A stretch of DNA of 64,000 bases from Sphingomonas sp. (GTDB lineage: Bacteria > Pseudomonadota > Alphaproteobacteria > Sphingomonadales > Sphingomonadaceae), in NCBI GenBank assembly GCA_025981625.1, contig JAICXF010000001.1, positions 6,348-70,347 of the forward strand, written 5' to 3'. The translations under genes and the position numbers were made by a program. The notes beneath the pieces are model-generated. The model searched no databases, had not been told where the DNA came from, and saw only the letters and a list, made by a program, of their open reading frames with translations. Shown here piece after piece: positions 9,741 to 20,942 of the stretch (the stretch's first letter is position 1; the number at the start of each line of letters is the position of its first letter).

Positions 9741-10574
9741 GTGATGGTGCAAGCGAAAGCGAAAAGCGACGAAGGCATCGACCTGTTCGCCGTCCGGTCG
9801 GTGTTGTTCCTGCCGGCATCGAACCCGCGCGCGATCGCCAAGGCGCGGGAGACCGACGCGGATCTCGTCGTCCTGGATCTCGAGGACGCGGTTAAGCCTG
9901 CGGACAAGACGGCTGCGCGGGACGCCGCGGTGGGGGCGGTGGCGAGCGAGTGGTCGATACCGGTCGCGATCCGGGTGAACGGCGTCGGTACCGAGTGGCA
10001 CTCGATCGATCTCGATGCAGTTGCCCGATCGGCTGCGGACCTCGTCGTGGTTCCGCGCTCCAGTTCGGCCCGGCTTGTCGCCGAGGTAGGCAAAACGGTG
10101 AGCAAGCCGGTGCTGGCGATGATCGAGACCGCCGCGGGCGTGGTTGCGGCTGCGGAAATCGCGAAAGCTTGCGTCGGCCTGATCGCGGGCACCAACGACC
10201 TTCGCGCCGACCTTCGGCTCCCGCTCGAGACACCGAGGGATTCGATCTCCGCGTCGCTTCAGATGATCGTGCTCGCCGCACGCGCGGCCGGCATTGCCGT
10301 GTTCGACGGGGTGTTCAACAAGCTTGAAGACGAAGCCGGCTTCCTGTCCGAAGCTGAGCAGGGGCGGAGCCTCGGGTTCGACGGCAAAAGCCTGATCCAC
10401 CCCAATCAGATCGCGCCCTGTCATCGAGCATTCGCGCCGACCGAGGCGGAGCTCGAACGGGCCCGCGCGCTGGTCGAGGCGTTTCAGGGCGGCGCCGAGC
10501 GCTTTGGCAACGAGATGATCGAGCGCATGCACGTCGCGGCAGCCGAGCGCGTGCTGGAGCGCGCGTCGAGCTAG
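9741..10574 (+). CDS. HpcH/HpaI-CitE family CoA-ester lyase
   Basis: The 277-residue TIM-barrel enzyme begins RSVLFLPASNPRAIAKA and has DLVVLDLEDAV, which includes the Mg-binding acidic residue, then MIETAAGVV and GFDGKSLIHPNQI, all marks of the citrate lyase beta subunit/malyl-CoA lyase family. It would cleave or hydrolyse a beta-hydroxyacyl-CoA such as malyl-, citramalyl- or citryl-CoA. No citrate lyase alpha, gamma or ligase genes are adjacent, so it is not part of a classical citrate lyase. Starts GTG 9741 and ATG 9744 are both possible. It is divergent from the SPFH gene with about 40 bases between. Confidence 0.85.
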   Translation: MMVQAKAKSDEGIDLFAVRSVLFLPASNPRAIAKARETDADLVVLDLEDAVKPADKTAARDAAVGAVASEWSIPVAIRVNGVGTEWHSIDLDAVARSAADLVVVPRSSSARLVAEVGKTVSKPVLAMIETAAGVVAAAEIAKACVGLIAGTNDLRADLRLPLETPRDSISASLQMIVLAARAAGIAVFDGVFNKLEDEAGFLSEAEQGRSLGFDGKSLIHPNQIAPCHRAFAPTEAELERARALVEAFQGGAERFGNEMIERMHVAAAERVLERASS

Positions 10575-12086
<1,512 letters not shown>

Positions 12087-12089
12087 GTC

Positions 12090-13265
12090 ATGACTCCCGC
12101 CGCTCGCCTCCAGGCGGCAATCGAGATTCTCGACGAAGTGATACGCTCGGCGCGAGACGACGGTCCGCCGGCCGACAGCATCGTCACGCGCTACTTCAAG
12201 CAGCGCCGCTACGCCGGATCCAAGGACCGTCGAGCGGTCAGGGAGCTGGTCTTTCGAGCGATCCGCAGGTCGGGCGAGCGGCCGGCGAGCGGGCGTGAGG
12301 CGGTGCTCGGCCTTGCGAGCGAGGAGCCGGCGCTTCTCGAACTCTTCGGCGAAGCGCGTGGTCCCGAACCGTTGCTGGAAGGAGAGGAGGCTCGCCCCGC
12401 GGGAGAGGTTCCGCAATGGTTGCAGCCTCAGCTGTCGCCGCTCGTCGCATTGGACGAATGGCCGGCGCTGCTCGAAAGGGCGCCGCTCGACATTCGTGTC
12501 AAGGTCTCGCGCATGCCGCGTGACGCTCTCTTGCTGCAATTCGACGGCGCTGCCGCGACGCCGCTCAGCCCATGGGGGATAAGGCTGCCGACCGACAGCC
12601 GTATCGATGAGCATCCGGCATTCGGGGCGGGGCTGATCGAAGTCCAGGACGAGGGGAGCCAGCTCATTGCGCTGGCCTGCGAAGCCGCCGAAGGTGAGCG
12701 GGTGCTCGACCTGTGCGCCGGCGCTGGCGGGAAGTCGCTCGCGCTTGCCGCAGCGGCGCCCGGCGCGAGCATCCTCGCCACCGACAGCAATAGAAGCCGC
12801 CTCGCCAAACTCCAACCGCGGGCGGAGCGGGCCGGCGCGACGATCGAAACCCGCCTGTTGAACCCGCCGCGCGAGCTGGACGATCTGGCCGGCTGGCGCG
12901 ATGGAGCGGACGTCGTGCTCGTCGACGCACCTTGCTCGGGAAGCGGCACCTGGCGGCGCAACCCCGAGGGACGATGGCGGCTCACGCCCGAACGTCTCGA
13001 CGGCTTGGTGGCGGCCCAGCAGCGCCTGCTCGACATTGCTGCCGAGCTTGCGAAGCCGGGTGGCCGCCTAGTTTACGCGGTCTGCTCCTTGCTGTCCCGC
13101 GAAGGGTCAGCGCAGATTGACCGCTTCCTCCAGCGTCATTCATCGTGGATTAGTGAGGATGCGCCCATTTCGGGCGGGCGTCGTGACGGGGGCGGCCGAT
13201 TGCTTACCCCCGGCCACGACCGGACCGACGGCTTTTTCGTCGCGCGGCTAAGGCGTCCGTGCTAA
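12090..13265 (+). CDS. RsmB/NOP-family RNA (cytosine-5)-methyltransferase
   Basis: The 391-residue SAM-dependent methyltransferase has motif I VLDLCAGAGGKSLALA, motif IV DAPCSGSGTWRRNPEGRW with a cysteine, and motif VI YAVCSLL with the second, catalytic cysteine. The N-terminal region resembles the helical RNA-binding part of RsmB but is short. The likely target is cytosine in 16S rRNA; the position cannot be assigned. It sits directly behind guaB with a three-base gap. Confidence 0.88.
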   Translation: MTPAARLQAAIEILDEVIRSARDDGPPADSIVTRYFKQRRYAGSKDRRAVRELVFRAIRRSGERPASGREAVLGLASEEPALLELFGEARGPEPLLEGEEARPAGEVPQWLQPQLSPLVALDEWPALLERAPLDIRVKVSRMPRDALLLQFDGAAATPLSPWGIRLPTDSRIDEHPAFGAGLIEVQDEGSQLIALACEAAEGERVLDLCAGAGGKSLALAAAAPGASILATDSNRSRLAKLQPRAERAGATIETRLLNPPRELDDLAGWRDGADVVLVDAPCSGSGTWRRNPEGRWRLTPERLDGLVAAQQRLLDIAAELAKPGGRLVYAVCSLLSREGSAQIDRFLQRHSSWISEDAPISGGRRDGGGRLLTPGHDRTDGFFVARLRRPC

Positions 13266-13290
13266 TCGGTCGCGACACGTGGAGATTTTG

Positions 13291-13788
13291 ATGCAGTCCT
13301 TGTCCCGCCTGTTTCTGATCAGTCTTGCCGGTATGGCACTGGCATCGCCTGTTGCCGCGCAGCGCGCGGACGATCAAATCCTTCCAAAATCGGTCGAGCT
13401 TCAGCGCGAGGCGCGCGCGTCGATTGCCGCGGGCAAGCTGGAGCAGGCCGAGGACCAGCTGGAAACCGCGCTCGCGGTCGATCCGCGCAATCGTGGCGCG
13501 TTCATCGATATCGCCCGCGTGGCCGAGAAGCAGCATCTCTACGGCAAGGCGATCCGGATGACGAACAAGGCCTTGCTGCTCGAGCCGAACGATGCTGACG
13601 CGCTTGCCGTTCAGGGCGAGGCAATGGCGGAAATGGGTGCGACCGCTCGCGCCCAGGCCAATCTCCAGAAGCTGCAGGGCATTTGCGGCGGGAAAGCTTG
13701 CCCGCAGATCGCTCAGCTGTCGGCGGCAATTAGCCGCGGCCCCGCTGTCGCGGCGGCGCAGACGCCGGCGTCTTCCAAGTCGAATTAG
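13291..13788 (+). CDS. Secreted tetratricopeptide-repeat protein
   Basis: The 165-residue protein has a signal peptide (SRLFLISLAGMALASPVAAQ) and two or three TPR-like helix pairs (AAGKLEQAEDQLETALAVDP, then LYGKAIRMTNKALLLEPND). It ends in a low-complexity Ala/Ser tail. It probably works in the periplasm as a protein-interaction scaffold; the partner is unknown. The ATG at 13291 is used because a GGAG lies six bases upstream. A GTG at 13279 would cover that site. It converges on rsmA, whose stop overlaps its end. Confidence 0.75.
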   Translation: MQSLSRLFLISLAGMALASPVAAQRADDQILPKSVELQREARASIAAGKLEQAEDQLETALAVDPRNRGAFIDIARVAEKQHLYGKAIRMTNKALLLEPNDADALAVQGEAMAEMGATARAQANLQKLQGICGGKACPQIAQLSAAISRGPAVAAAQTPASSKSN

Positions 13789-14606
13789 TCGCTGAGCGCC
13801 CTCGCCAGCGCGACCCATTCTTCAACGCTTAGCGTCTCCGCCCGGCGCTGCGTGTCAATTCCAAGGCCGTCCGCCGCTTCGAGAGCCCTCGGCATTCGCT
13901 TCAGGCTCGATCGAAGCATCTTGCGGCGCTGACCGAACGCCGCCTCCGTCAATGCTTCGATGGTCTCGGGACGGACACCCGCCGGCTGTTCGATCGGAAC
14001 AATGTGCACGACCGCGGAGGTGACCTTCGGCGGGGGAACGAAGGCAGAGCGATTGACGGTCATCGCAATCCTGGGCCGCGAACGCCATTGCGCGGCGACC
14101 GACAATCGGCCGTAGGCCGCCGTGCCGGGAAGCGCCACGATCCGATCGGCCACTTCCTTCTGAAACATCAAGGTAAGCGACCGCCACCAGGGCGGCCAAT
14201 CGCCGCCGAGCCATTTGAGAAACAGCGCGGTGCCGACGTTGTAAGGCAGGTTCGCGACGACGTGCGCGCCTTTCCCGACCACGCGGCCCTCGTCGATTTT
14301 CAGTGCATCGCCTTCGATGAGGTGAAGTTTGTCGCGGAACGACTGCTGCAGTTCGCTGAGCGCAGGGAGGCAGCGGCGATCGCGTTCGACGGCGACGACC
14401 GATGCTCCGCTGTCGAGCAGCGCGCGGGTCAGCCCGCCAGGTCCCGGTCCGACTTCATAAACACGGCTGCCGTCCAGCGGGCCCGGGATCGCCGCCACTC
14501 TTGCAAGAAGCTGGCGATCGAGGATGAAGTTCTGGCCGAGGGCCTTGCTCGCGTTGATCCCATGACGGGCGATGACGTCGCGGAGCGGCTCGGGCTGGCT
14601 GGTCAA
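13785..14606 (-). CDS. rsmA: 16S rRNA A1518/A1519 dimethyltransferase RsmA (KsgA)
   Basis: The 273-residue enzyme dimethylates two adenines near the 3' end of 16S rRNA. It has KALGQNFILD at the start, the SAM motif VYEVGPGPGGLTRALLD, and the catalytic NLPYNVGT. The start is a TTG at 14606 that overlaps the pdxA stop (TTGA). No ATG or GTG lies close enough to preserve the conserved N-terminus, and the longer in-frame opening lies inside pdxA and is not RsmA-like. It is last in the lptD-surA-pdxA-rsmA series. Confidence 0.93.
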   Translation of the reverse strand: MTSQPEPLRDVIARHGINASKALGQNFILDRQLLARVAAIPGPLDGSRVYEVGPGPGGLTRALLDSGASVVAVERDRRCLPALSELQQSFRDKLHLIEGDALKIDEGRVVGKGAHVVANLPYNVGTALFLKWLGGDWPPWWRSLTLMFQKEVADRIVALPGTAAYGRLSVAAQWRSRPRIAMTVNRSAFVPPPKVTSAVVHIVPIEQPAGVRPETIEALTEAAFGQRRKMLRSSLKRMPRALEAADGLGIDTQRRAETLSVEEWVALARALSD

Positions 14607-15607
14607 GCCGCGTCGGCGCGCTGGGAGGCGTTCTCGGCAGCCATGCGCATCGCGGCGGCCATGGGACGCGGATCGGCCTTGTCCTGACCGGCGATATCGA
14701 AGGCGGTGCCGTGATCCGGCGCCGTGCGGACGATCGGGAGCCCCAGCGTGACGTTCACCGCGTCCTCGAAGTGCAGCGCCTTGATCGGGATCAGAGCCTG
14801 GTCGTGATACATGCACATGGCCGCGTCATATTGCGCGCGCGCGGAGGTATGGAACATCGTGTCCGCGGGATGCGGGCCGGTCACTCGCCATCCTTCGGCG
14901 ACTAGCGCGGCGATCGCCGGCTCAATGATCTCGATCTCTTCACGGCCGAGCTGCCCGCCTTCGCCGGAATGCGGGTTGAGGCCGGAAACGGCGAGCCGGG
15001 GCTCGACAATGCCGAAGTTGCGCTGGAGTCCTCGAAGCGTCGTCCGCCCGCGCGATTCGATCAGCGCGCTGCTGAGATGGGAACGCACCGTGCTCAATGG
15101 CAGGTGCGTGGTAACCGGAACCGTCCGGAGGGTCGGCCCCGCCAGCATCATCACGACATTGGACGCCGCGACGCCGCAGCGTTCGGCCACGAACTCGGTC
15201 TGACCGGGGTGCTGGAACCCGATCGCGTAGAGCTGCTCCTTGGCGACGGGACCGGTGACCACCGCCGACGCGGACCCCGATCGCGCAAGGCCCACGGCAA
15301 TCTCCAGCGAATCGAGGCACGTATGCGCGCCGGCGACGCTGGGATGACCCGGCACGTCGGTATGCGGAGCATTGAGCTGGATCAGCGGCAGGCCAAAATC
15401 GAACGCCGCGTCAGCGTGACGCGGGTCTTCGATCAATTCGATCGGTCCATCCCAGACGGCGGCGACGGAGCGCGGGTCGCCGATGGCGACGAACACTGGA
15501 AGCGCGAATACGTCGCGATTGTGCCAGCACTTGGCGATCACCTCCGGACCGATGCCCGCAGGGTCGCCAAGCGACACGGCTAGAGGATTTCGCAACGAAC
15601 CCGCCAT
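14603..15607 (-). CDS. pdxA: 4-hydroxythreonine-4-phosphate dehydrogenase
   Basis: PdxA carries out an NAD-dependent oxidation in pyridoxal-5'-phosphate synthesis (DXP-dependent route). The 334-residue protein begins LAVSLGDPAGIGPEV, has the metal and substrate motif PGQTEFVA with SGLNPHSGEGG, and ends with the MYHDQALIPIKAL and RTAPDHGTAFDIAG motifs. Length is normal. It lies between surA and rsmA, as in E. coli, with a four-base overlap to rsmA. Confidence 0.96.
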   Translation of the reverse strand: MAGSLRNPLAVSLGDPAGIGPEVIAKCWHNRDVFALPVFVAIGDPRSVAAVWDGPIELIEDPRHADAAFDFGLPLIQLNAPHTDVPGHPSVAGAHTCLDSLEIAVGLARSGSASAVVTGPVAKEQLYAIGFQHPGQTEFVAERCGVAASNVVMMLAGPTLRTVPVTTHLPLSTVRSHLSSALIESRGRTTLRGLQRNFGIVEPRLAVSGLNPHSGEGGQLGREEIEIIEPAIAALVAEGWRVTGPHPADTMFHTSARAQYDAAMCMYHDQALIPIKALHFEDAVNVTLGLPIVRTAPDHGTAFDIAGQDKADPRPMAAAMRMAAENASQRADAA

Positions 15608-15636
15608 CAGCCGCTGCGCTTAGCCGAAATGAAGCG

Positions 15637-17028
15637 TCAGCGGTATTCGATCACCGCATCGCGACGGAGATCGCGAAGATAGCGGTTCGCACGCGAATTC
15701 ATCCGCTCGTCGTTGAGCTGGTTGTAAATGTCGTCGTAGCTCGGCGCGCCGGTGTCGATCTGGTCGCGGCCGCAGACCACGAGTACCCGAACACCCTCGT
15801 CGAGCGAGCCGAACGGCTGTGTTGCCTGGCCAACCTGCATCGGAAGCAGCAGGCGCTGCACGGCCGGCGGCAGGTCGCGCATCTTCTGGTCGCTGGTGAC
15901 GATCTCCCCGTGGAACTCGGTGGCGAGCTTTTCCGCGCCCCCGCAGCCGCCGATGTGCTGCGCGGCATCGGCGAATCGCAGCGCGATCTGGTTCGCCGCT
16001 TCCTTGGTGGTGCCCTTCGGGAAAGGCACGGAAACCTGCTTGAGGTTCAGCATCGAGTCGCGCGGGTCAGGCGTCAGGACCTTGCGCGTGTCCATGACCG
16101 CGATGATCGAATAGCCGCCTGGAACCTGGATCGGGTTGCTGATTGCTCCGTTCGGCATCTCGCGAAGGACGGTCGCGAGCGGCGTTGGCAACATCTCGGG
16201 CCGGATCCAGCCGAGATCGCCGCCGACGGCCTTGGTCGAGGCTTCCGAATATTGGCGGGCATATGCAGCGAACGAGGCTCCACTGCGCAGTTGTGAAAGA
16301 ATCTTGTTCGCCGTGTCGAGGGTTTGGGCATCCGTCGCGGGTGTTGAGGACAAGTAGATTTCGCCGACCCGATACTCCTGGGTGCCCTTTGAGGCGTTCA
16401 ACTTGTCGAGCACGGCCTTGACCTCGTCGTCACCGACGCTGACCTCGATCTTGTCGTGCTGCAAGCGCTGCCACGCGATCTCGCCCTCGATTTGGCGGCG
16501 CATGGATTTGATGTTGGATCCGTTCGCCGCGAGATAGGCCTCGAGCTGGGCTGGAGTCTGCTTGGCGTTCTGAGCCACGCGCGCCACCGTTTTGTCGATG
16601 TCGGCCGGCTTGACTTCGATCTTGTCTTCCTTGGCGGCCTGGATCTCCAGCGTTTCGTCGATCAGGTTGCGCAGCACCTGCTCACGCAGCTGGTCGACCT
16701 GGTCCGCGGCAATCGGACTGCCGTTGGCGATTGAAAGGAAAGCCAGCCGCTGGTCGACGTCTGTCTGCGTGATGACATCGCCGTTGACGATGGCCGTGGC
16801 CTTCACAACCGAGGGCATCGCAGTGCCGAATACCTGGGGATTTTCGGGAAGCCGGAGTCCTCCACCACTTTGGGCGGCCGGAGCGCCGGACTGATCAGAA
16901 TTTTGCGCGATGGCGCCGCTCGCGAGCCCGAGTGCCACTGCCGCGCCAACGATCAATGCGCGCGTCCCATATCCCCGATAAGCTGGTGCCACGTTCGAAA
17001 TTTCCCTTGATTTACCCGATGATACCAT
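15637..17028 (-). CDS. surA: Periplasmic chaperone/peptidyl-prolyl isomerase SurA
   Basis: SurA escorts unfolded outer-membrane proteins, including LptD, through the periplasm. The 463-residue protein has a signal peptide (ALIVGAAVALGLASGAIAQ), the SurA N-terminal domain (VNGDVITQTDVDQRLAFL), and a parvulin domain near residues 225-320 (SGASFAAYARQYSEAST, LGWIRPEMLP). The second parvulin domain of E. coli SurA is less clear here. The gene lies 24 bases downstream of lptD, so chaperone and client are co-transcribed. Confidence 0.92.
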   Translation of the reverse strand: MVSSGKSREISNVAPAYRGYGTRALIVGAAVALGLASGAIAQNSDQSGAPAAQSGGGLRLPENPQVFGTAMPSVVKATAIVNGDVITQTDVDQRLAFLSIANGSPIAADQVDQLREQVLRNLIDETLEIQAAKEDKIEVKPADIDKTVARVAQNAKQTPAQLEAYLAANGSNIKSMRRQIEGEIAWQRLQHDKIEVSVGDDEVKAVLDKLNASKGTQEYRVGEIYLSSTPATDAQTLDTANKILSQLRSGASFAAYARQYSEASTKAVGGDLGWIRPEMLPTPLATVLREMPNGAISNPIQVPGGYSIIAVMDTRKVLTPDPRDSMLNLKQVSVPFPKGTTKEAANQIALRFADAAQHIGGCGGAEKLATEFHGEIVTSDQKMRDLPPAVQRLLLPMQVGQATQPFGSLDEGVRVLVVCGRDQIDTGAPSYDDIYNQLNDERMNSRANRYLRDLRRDAVIEYR

Positions 17029-17052
17029 TGCCTGCGCCCGCTGAACGCAGGC

Positions 17053-19293
17053 TTAGCGGCTCAGCCCCTTCAAGGCGATATGGAGCGTGAAGGTGCTGCC
17101 TTTGCGGAAGGTGCCGATCTGCTCATAGTCGCGTCGCCACGTCAGGCCAAGCTGCAAACAATCGTCCTCATACTGCACCCCCACGCGCGTCCGGACCGGC
17201 TGGAAACCGTTCGCCAGAGACAGTGGGTCCTCCTGCTTGTTGGTGAGATCGATGACCGTCGCTCCAAAGACGGACCAATAGCGCTGGAACGCGATGCGCG
17301 CCGCGACGCGCAACTCCTCCGCATCGCGCAAATCCTCAATCGAGGGATCGATGTTTCGGTTGAGCCTCAAATAGCCGACCTGCGCGTAGGTTTGGGTCGT
17401 GCCCACGGTCAGATCGATTTCATTACGACGAACCGCGAAGTTGTTTTTGTCGACGCGGTACCTGTGCGTGATGTCGATGAACCGGCCAAAGCGGATTCGC
17501 GTTCTTCCGACAATATCGGAAACATGGCCTTCAAGGCCCGTTCCTGCTGGGAAAATATCGGTCAGTCGCGCCAGCCGCACGCTTTGGCCGATGGTGCTCT
17601 CAACCGAAAGATTGTTTCGGTCGAGCGACCAGTCGACACCGTACGTGATTCGCGATGCATCCTCCCACCGGTCGTAGCCGGGGAAGCGGTTCAGCGCGAA
17701 GAGGTTGCTATCCTCTAAGTCGACGGAGCGAGCATCTTCGTTGGGGATGTCCATGTTCGGCGTCGGCGGGGTCAGCACCAGCTGGACTCGCGGCACCAGA
17801 CGCTGAATTCCGCCGAATGCCGTGCCGATGAATGGCCATTGCACATCCGCCGCCAGAGCGCCGATTGCGCGGGCATGCCACCCGTCGGTGCCGCGATAAA
17901 TCGCCGTCGACGTCGCCGCCGAATCATCGGTGTGATAGACGTCGCCGCGGCCGTAAGCCGTAAAGGTGACCTCCTGTCCCCACGGGGTCAGGCGCCGCAT
18001 GTCCCAGCGAAGGCTGGCGAACGCCCGCTGCGTGTCCTGCCCCTCGATCCGGGTGATCGCCAGGCTGTTCCCCTGCACTTCGAGATTCCCGCCGGCAATG
18101 TTTTCCATCCGGAAACGGGCATCGATCGCCGGCAAGGCGAAGGGGATCTCCTTCTGCGTGTCGTCGACCCGCAGACCCTGGAATGCCCAGCCGGCGATCG
18201 AGATGTAGCTGTCGGGAGTGATCCGCTCGGCGTTGACGACGCTGCGCAGCCGGTCGTCGTTGGTGAGGTCGTAGCGCCGCGTCACAGTCTTGTCCGTGGC
18301 CGCGCGGACCGAGGCGGTGATGGTCCATTTCGGGCCGAGCTGCCACGTGCCGTTGGCATCGAAATAGCCGCGCAAACTGCGGCTCGTCGTCGTTGATCCC
18401 GTCAGGCTTGAATTATCGATCAGGCCGTAGGTCAGGAAACCGCTGATCTGGAACGCACCGAGGCTGTTCAGTTCGCGATACTTTGCCTCAATCGCGGGAA
18501 GAACCGCGGTGTAGACATGCGGCGTAAGCGTCAGATCGCGATTACGGGCGATCTGCCAGTGATACGGGATCCCGAGCTCGAAGCCGTTCCGACTCGACAC
18601 CACCACGTCCGGCACCAGGAAGCCCGATGCGCCTTCGTTCCCACGCGAAATTTTGAAGATCGGCAGAAGCGGCAGGTTGATTCCAAAGAGCTGGAGCCGT
18701 CCGCCCTCGAACCGCACCCGCTGGGTCCTGGAATCATCGATGACCCGTGCCGCGGTGATCGCCCAGCTCGGCCGCGTCGGGCAGCCTCGGTCGTTGGTGA
18801 CCGGGCAGGGCGAGTAAATCGCGTTGGTGAAGGTGGAGATGTCATTCACCCGCGAGCCGTGGGCCGCGGCAATCCGGCCGCCGCTTTCCAGGACCACCAT
18901 CAGATTGTCGACGGTTCCGTCGCGAAGCGTGTCGGTGAGCTGGACATTATCGCCGATCAGCTTGTCGCCCTCGGGCGTGAGCAGGACGACATTGCCCTTG
19001 GCGTGGACCTGGCCCGACTTCCTGTCCCAGATGACCTGGTCGGCCGCGAGATAATCCCCGTCGCGGGCCATGCGGACGGCGCCGCTGGCGGTCACCACGT
19101 CGGCGTTGCTGTCGTAGGTTACAGCGCCCGCGCTGAATGTGACCGTCTCGGTCGGAGCGTTCGGAACGACGGCCGGTGTCGCGTCGGTGGCGGCCGTTTG
19201 CGCCGCGACTGCCGCCGGGAACGTCAAGAGCATCGGAAGCGCCGACCACCAGACAAATTTCGACCGCAACGCTGCTCCGCCTGCCCCGACCAA
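17053..19293 (-). CDS. lptD: LPS-assembly outer-membrane protein LptD
   Basis: LptD is the outer-membrane barrel that inserts lipopolysaccharide. The protein has a signal sequence (ALPMLLTFPAAVAAQ), an OstA/LptA-like beta-jellyroll (AGAVTYDSNADVVTASGAVR, then GDYLAADQVIWD), and a long beta-barrel to the C-terminus. Cysteine pairs such as SPCPVTNDRGCPTRP near the jellyroll-barrel border may form disulfides. The start is uncertain: no ATG precedes the signal peptide closely. A TTG at 19293 gives a plausible signal peptide; another TTG at 19269, an ATG at 19233 and a GTG at 19389 are also in frame. Confidence 0.9.
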   Translation of the reverse strand: MVGAGGAALRSKFVWWSALPMLLTFPAAVAAQTAATDATPAVVPNAPTETVTFSAGAVTYDSNADVVTASGAVRMARDGDYLAADQVIWDRKSGQVHAKGNVVLLTPEGDKLIGDNVQLTDTLRDGTVDNLMVVLESGGRIAAAHGSRVNDISTFTNAIYSPCPVTNDRGCPTRPSWAITAARVIDDSRTQRVRFEGGRLQLFGINLPLLPIFKISRGNEGASGFLVPDVVVSSRNGFELGIPYHWQIARNRDLTLTPHVYTAVLPAIEAKYRELNSLGAFQISGFLTYGLIDNSSLTGSTTTSRSLRGYFDANGTWQLGPKWTITASVRAATDKTVTRRYDLTNDDRLRSVVNAERITPDSYISIAGWAFQGLRVDDTQKEIPFALPAIDARFRMENIAGGNLEVQGNSLAITRIEGQDTQRAFASLRWDMRRLTPWGQEVTFTAYGRGDVYHTDDSAATSTAIYRGTDGWHARAIGALAADVQWPFIGTAFGGIQRLVPRVQLVLTPPTPNMDIPNEDARSVDLEDSNLFALNRFPGYDRWEDASRITYGVDWSLDRNNLSVESTIGQSVRLARLTDIFPAGTGLEGHVSDIVGRTRIRFGRFIDITHRYRVDKNNFAVRRNEIDLTVGTTQTYAQVGYLRLNRNIDPSIEDLRDAEELRVAARIAFQRYWSVFGATVIDLTNKQEDPLSLANGFQPVRTRVGVQYEDDCLQLGLTWRRDYEQIGTFRKGSTFTLHIALKGLSR

Positions 19294-19433
19294 TGCTTTA
19301 TCAACGCGCGCGCCTATCGCACCTCGGGAGCGCGGCCACAATCGGTGCCGAAGGTCCCAGACACTCCTTTGCCAACTCCTGCCTCGCACCCTAAAGCGGG
19401 GTCCAAACGTTCGCCTCCAAGGAACTGCCGTCC

Positions 19434-20903
19434 ATGCAAATTCGCTTCGCCGACAGCCGGCCCACCGGTGATTATGCGCTCGTCCTCCCCGTGGCAGGCA
19501 AGGACCGCGCGCCGATCAGCCGGATCGGTCCGTCGCAGCAGGCCGTCGGTGCCGCCCTCGACCGCCAGCGCTTCGAGGGCGAGGGATCGAGCGTTTCCGA
19601 GCAGTTCTTCGACGATTCCGGAACGGTCCGTCGTCTGCTGATCATCGGCACTGGGGCGTCGAGCTTGCCTGCCGAGGCTGCCGAGAAACTCGGCGGAACT
19701 GCCGCGGCACGGCTGCAGACCTCGGGCGAGGAGAAGGCGGTCATCGACCTGTCCGGCCTTGGTTACGACGCCGATGCTACTGCACGGGTCGGCCTCGGGG
19801 CAGCGCTTCGTTCGTGGCGGTACGACCGTTATCGAACCAAGCTCAAGGACAGCCAGAAGCCGTCGCTCGAGGAAATGATCATCGTCGGTGGCGATGCGGG
19901 AGCTTCGGCCCGCTATGATGCACGTTGGGCTCCAGTCGTCGAAGGCGTGTCGCTCACGCGGGAGCTGGTGACCGAGCCAGCGAACATCATCTACCCCGAG
20001 ACCTTCGTGGAGCGGGTCCGTGCGTCGATCGATGCAAGCGGTGTCGAGGTCGAGGTTCTTGACCGGGCGGCCATGGAAAAGCTCGGCATGGGCGCGTTGC
20101 TCGGCGTTGCGCAGGGCTCGGTCCGGGAAGCGCGGCTGATGGTGCTTCGCTGGAATGCCGGGGGCGGTGGGCAGCCGACTGCGTTCGTCGGCAAGGGCGT
20201 CACCTTCGACACCGGCGGCATTTCGATCAAGCCGGCGGCCGGCATGGAAGCGATGAAGTGGGACATGGGCGGCGCGGGCGCGGTCGTTGGTGCCATGAAG
20301 GCGCTGGCTCTCCGCAAAGCCAGGGCGAACATCGTCGGCATCTGCGGGCTCGTCGAGAACATGCCCGGCGGAAACGCCCAGCGTCCGGGCGATGTGGTCA
20401 CGACGATGTCGGGGCAGACCGTCGAGGTGATCAACACCGATGCCGAGGGCCGGCTCGTCCTTGCGGATGCGGTCACCTACGTCCAGCGCAACTACAAGCC
20501 GTCGACCATTATCGACCTCGCGACCCTGACCGGGGCGATCCTGGTCAGCCTTGGTCACGAGTGGGCGGGTCTGTTTGCCAATGACGAAGATCTCGCCGCC
20601 AGCCTTCAGCAGGCAGGCGAGGAAAGCAGCGACAAGCTGTGGCGCATGCCGTTGGGCGAACCGTTCGACAGGATGATCGATTCTCCTATCGCCGATATGA
20701 AGAATGTCGGACCCCGCGAGGGTGGGTCGATCACCGCGGCCCAGTTCATCCAGCGGTTCATCGAGGCAGGGGTCAAATGGGCGCACATCGACATGGCCGG
20801 CAAGGCCTGGTCGGACAAGGCGAGCTCAACCTATGAGAAGGGCGCCACGGGCTTCGGCGTCCGGCTGCTCGACCAATATGTCGAGGATGTGCTCGAGGGT
20901 TGA
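19434..20903 (+). CDS. pepA: Leucyl aminopeptidase (M17)
   Basis: The 489-residue enzyme removes N-terminal residues from peptides with two metal ions. It has the metal-binding block KGVTFDTGGISIKPAAGME and the M17 signature NTDAEGRLVLADAV, with the catalytic Lys and Arg in place. In some bacteria PepA also binds DNA. It is divergent from lptD and starts the pepA-holC-ndk group, an order common in alphaproteobacteria. Length is typical. Confidence 0.96.
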   Translation: MQIRFADSRPTGDYALVLPVAGKDRAPISRIGPSQQAVGAALDRQRFEGEGSSVSEQFFDDSGTVRRLLIIGTGASSLPAEAAEKLGGTAAARLQTSGEEKAVIDLSGLGYDADATARVGLGAALRSWRYDRYRTKLKDSQKPSLEEMIIVGGDAGASARYDARWAPVVEGVSLTRELVTEPANIIYPETFVERVRASIDASGVEVEVLDRAAMEKLGMGALLGVAQGSVREARLMVLRWNAGGGGQPTAFVGKGVTFDTGGISIKPAAGMEAMKWDMGGAGAVVGAMKALALRKARANIVGICGLVENMPGGNAQRPGDVVTTMSGQTVEVINTDAEGRLVLADAVTYVQRNYKPSTIIDLATLTGAILVSLGHEWAGLFANDEDLAASLQQAGEESSDKLWRMPLGEPFDRMIDSPIADMKNVGPREGGSITAAQFIQRFIEAGVKWAHIDMAGKAWSDKASSTYEKGATGFGVRLLDQYVEDVLEG

Positions 20904-20942
20904 TGTCCGTCGAGCCGCCGCTAAGCGCCTGGTTCCAAAGAC

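Noticed and set aside
9701..10195. N-terminal extension of the SPFH protein
   Set aside because: The extension is antisense to the CoA-ester lyase, and a good ribosome-binding site precedes the internal ATG at 9700.
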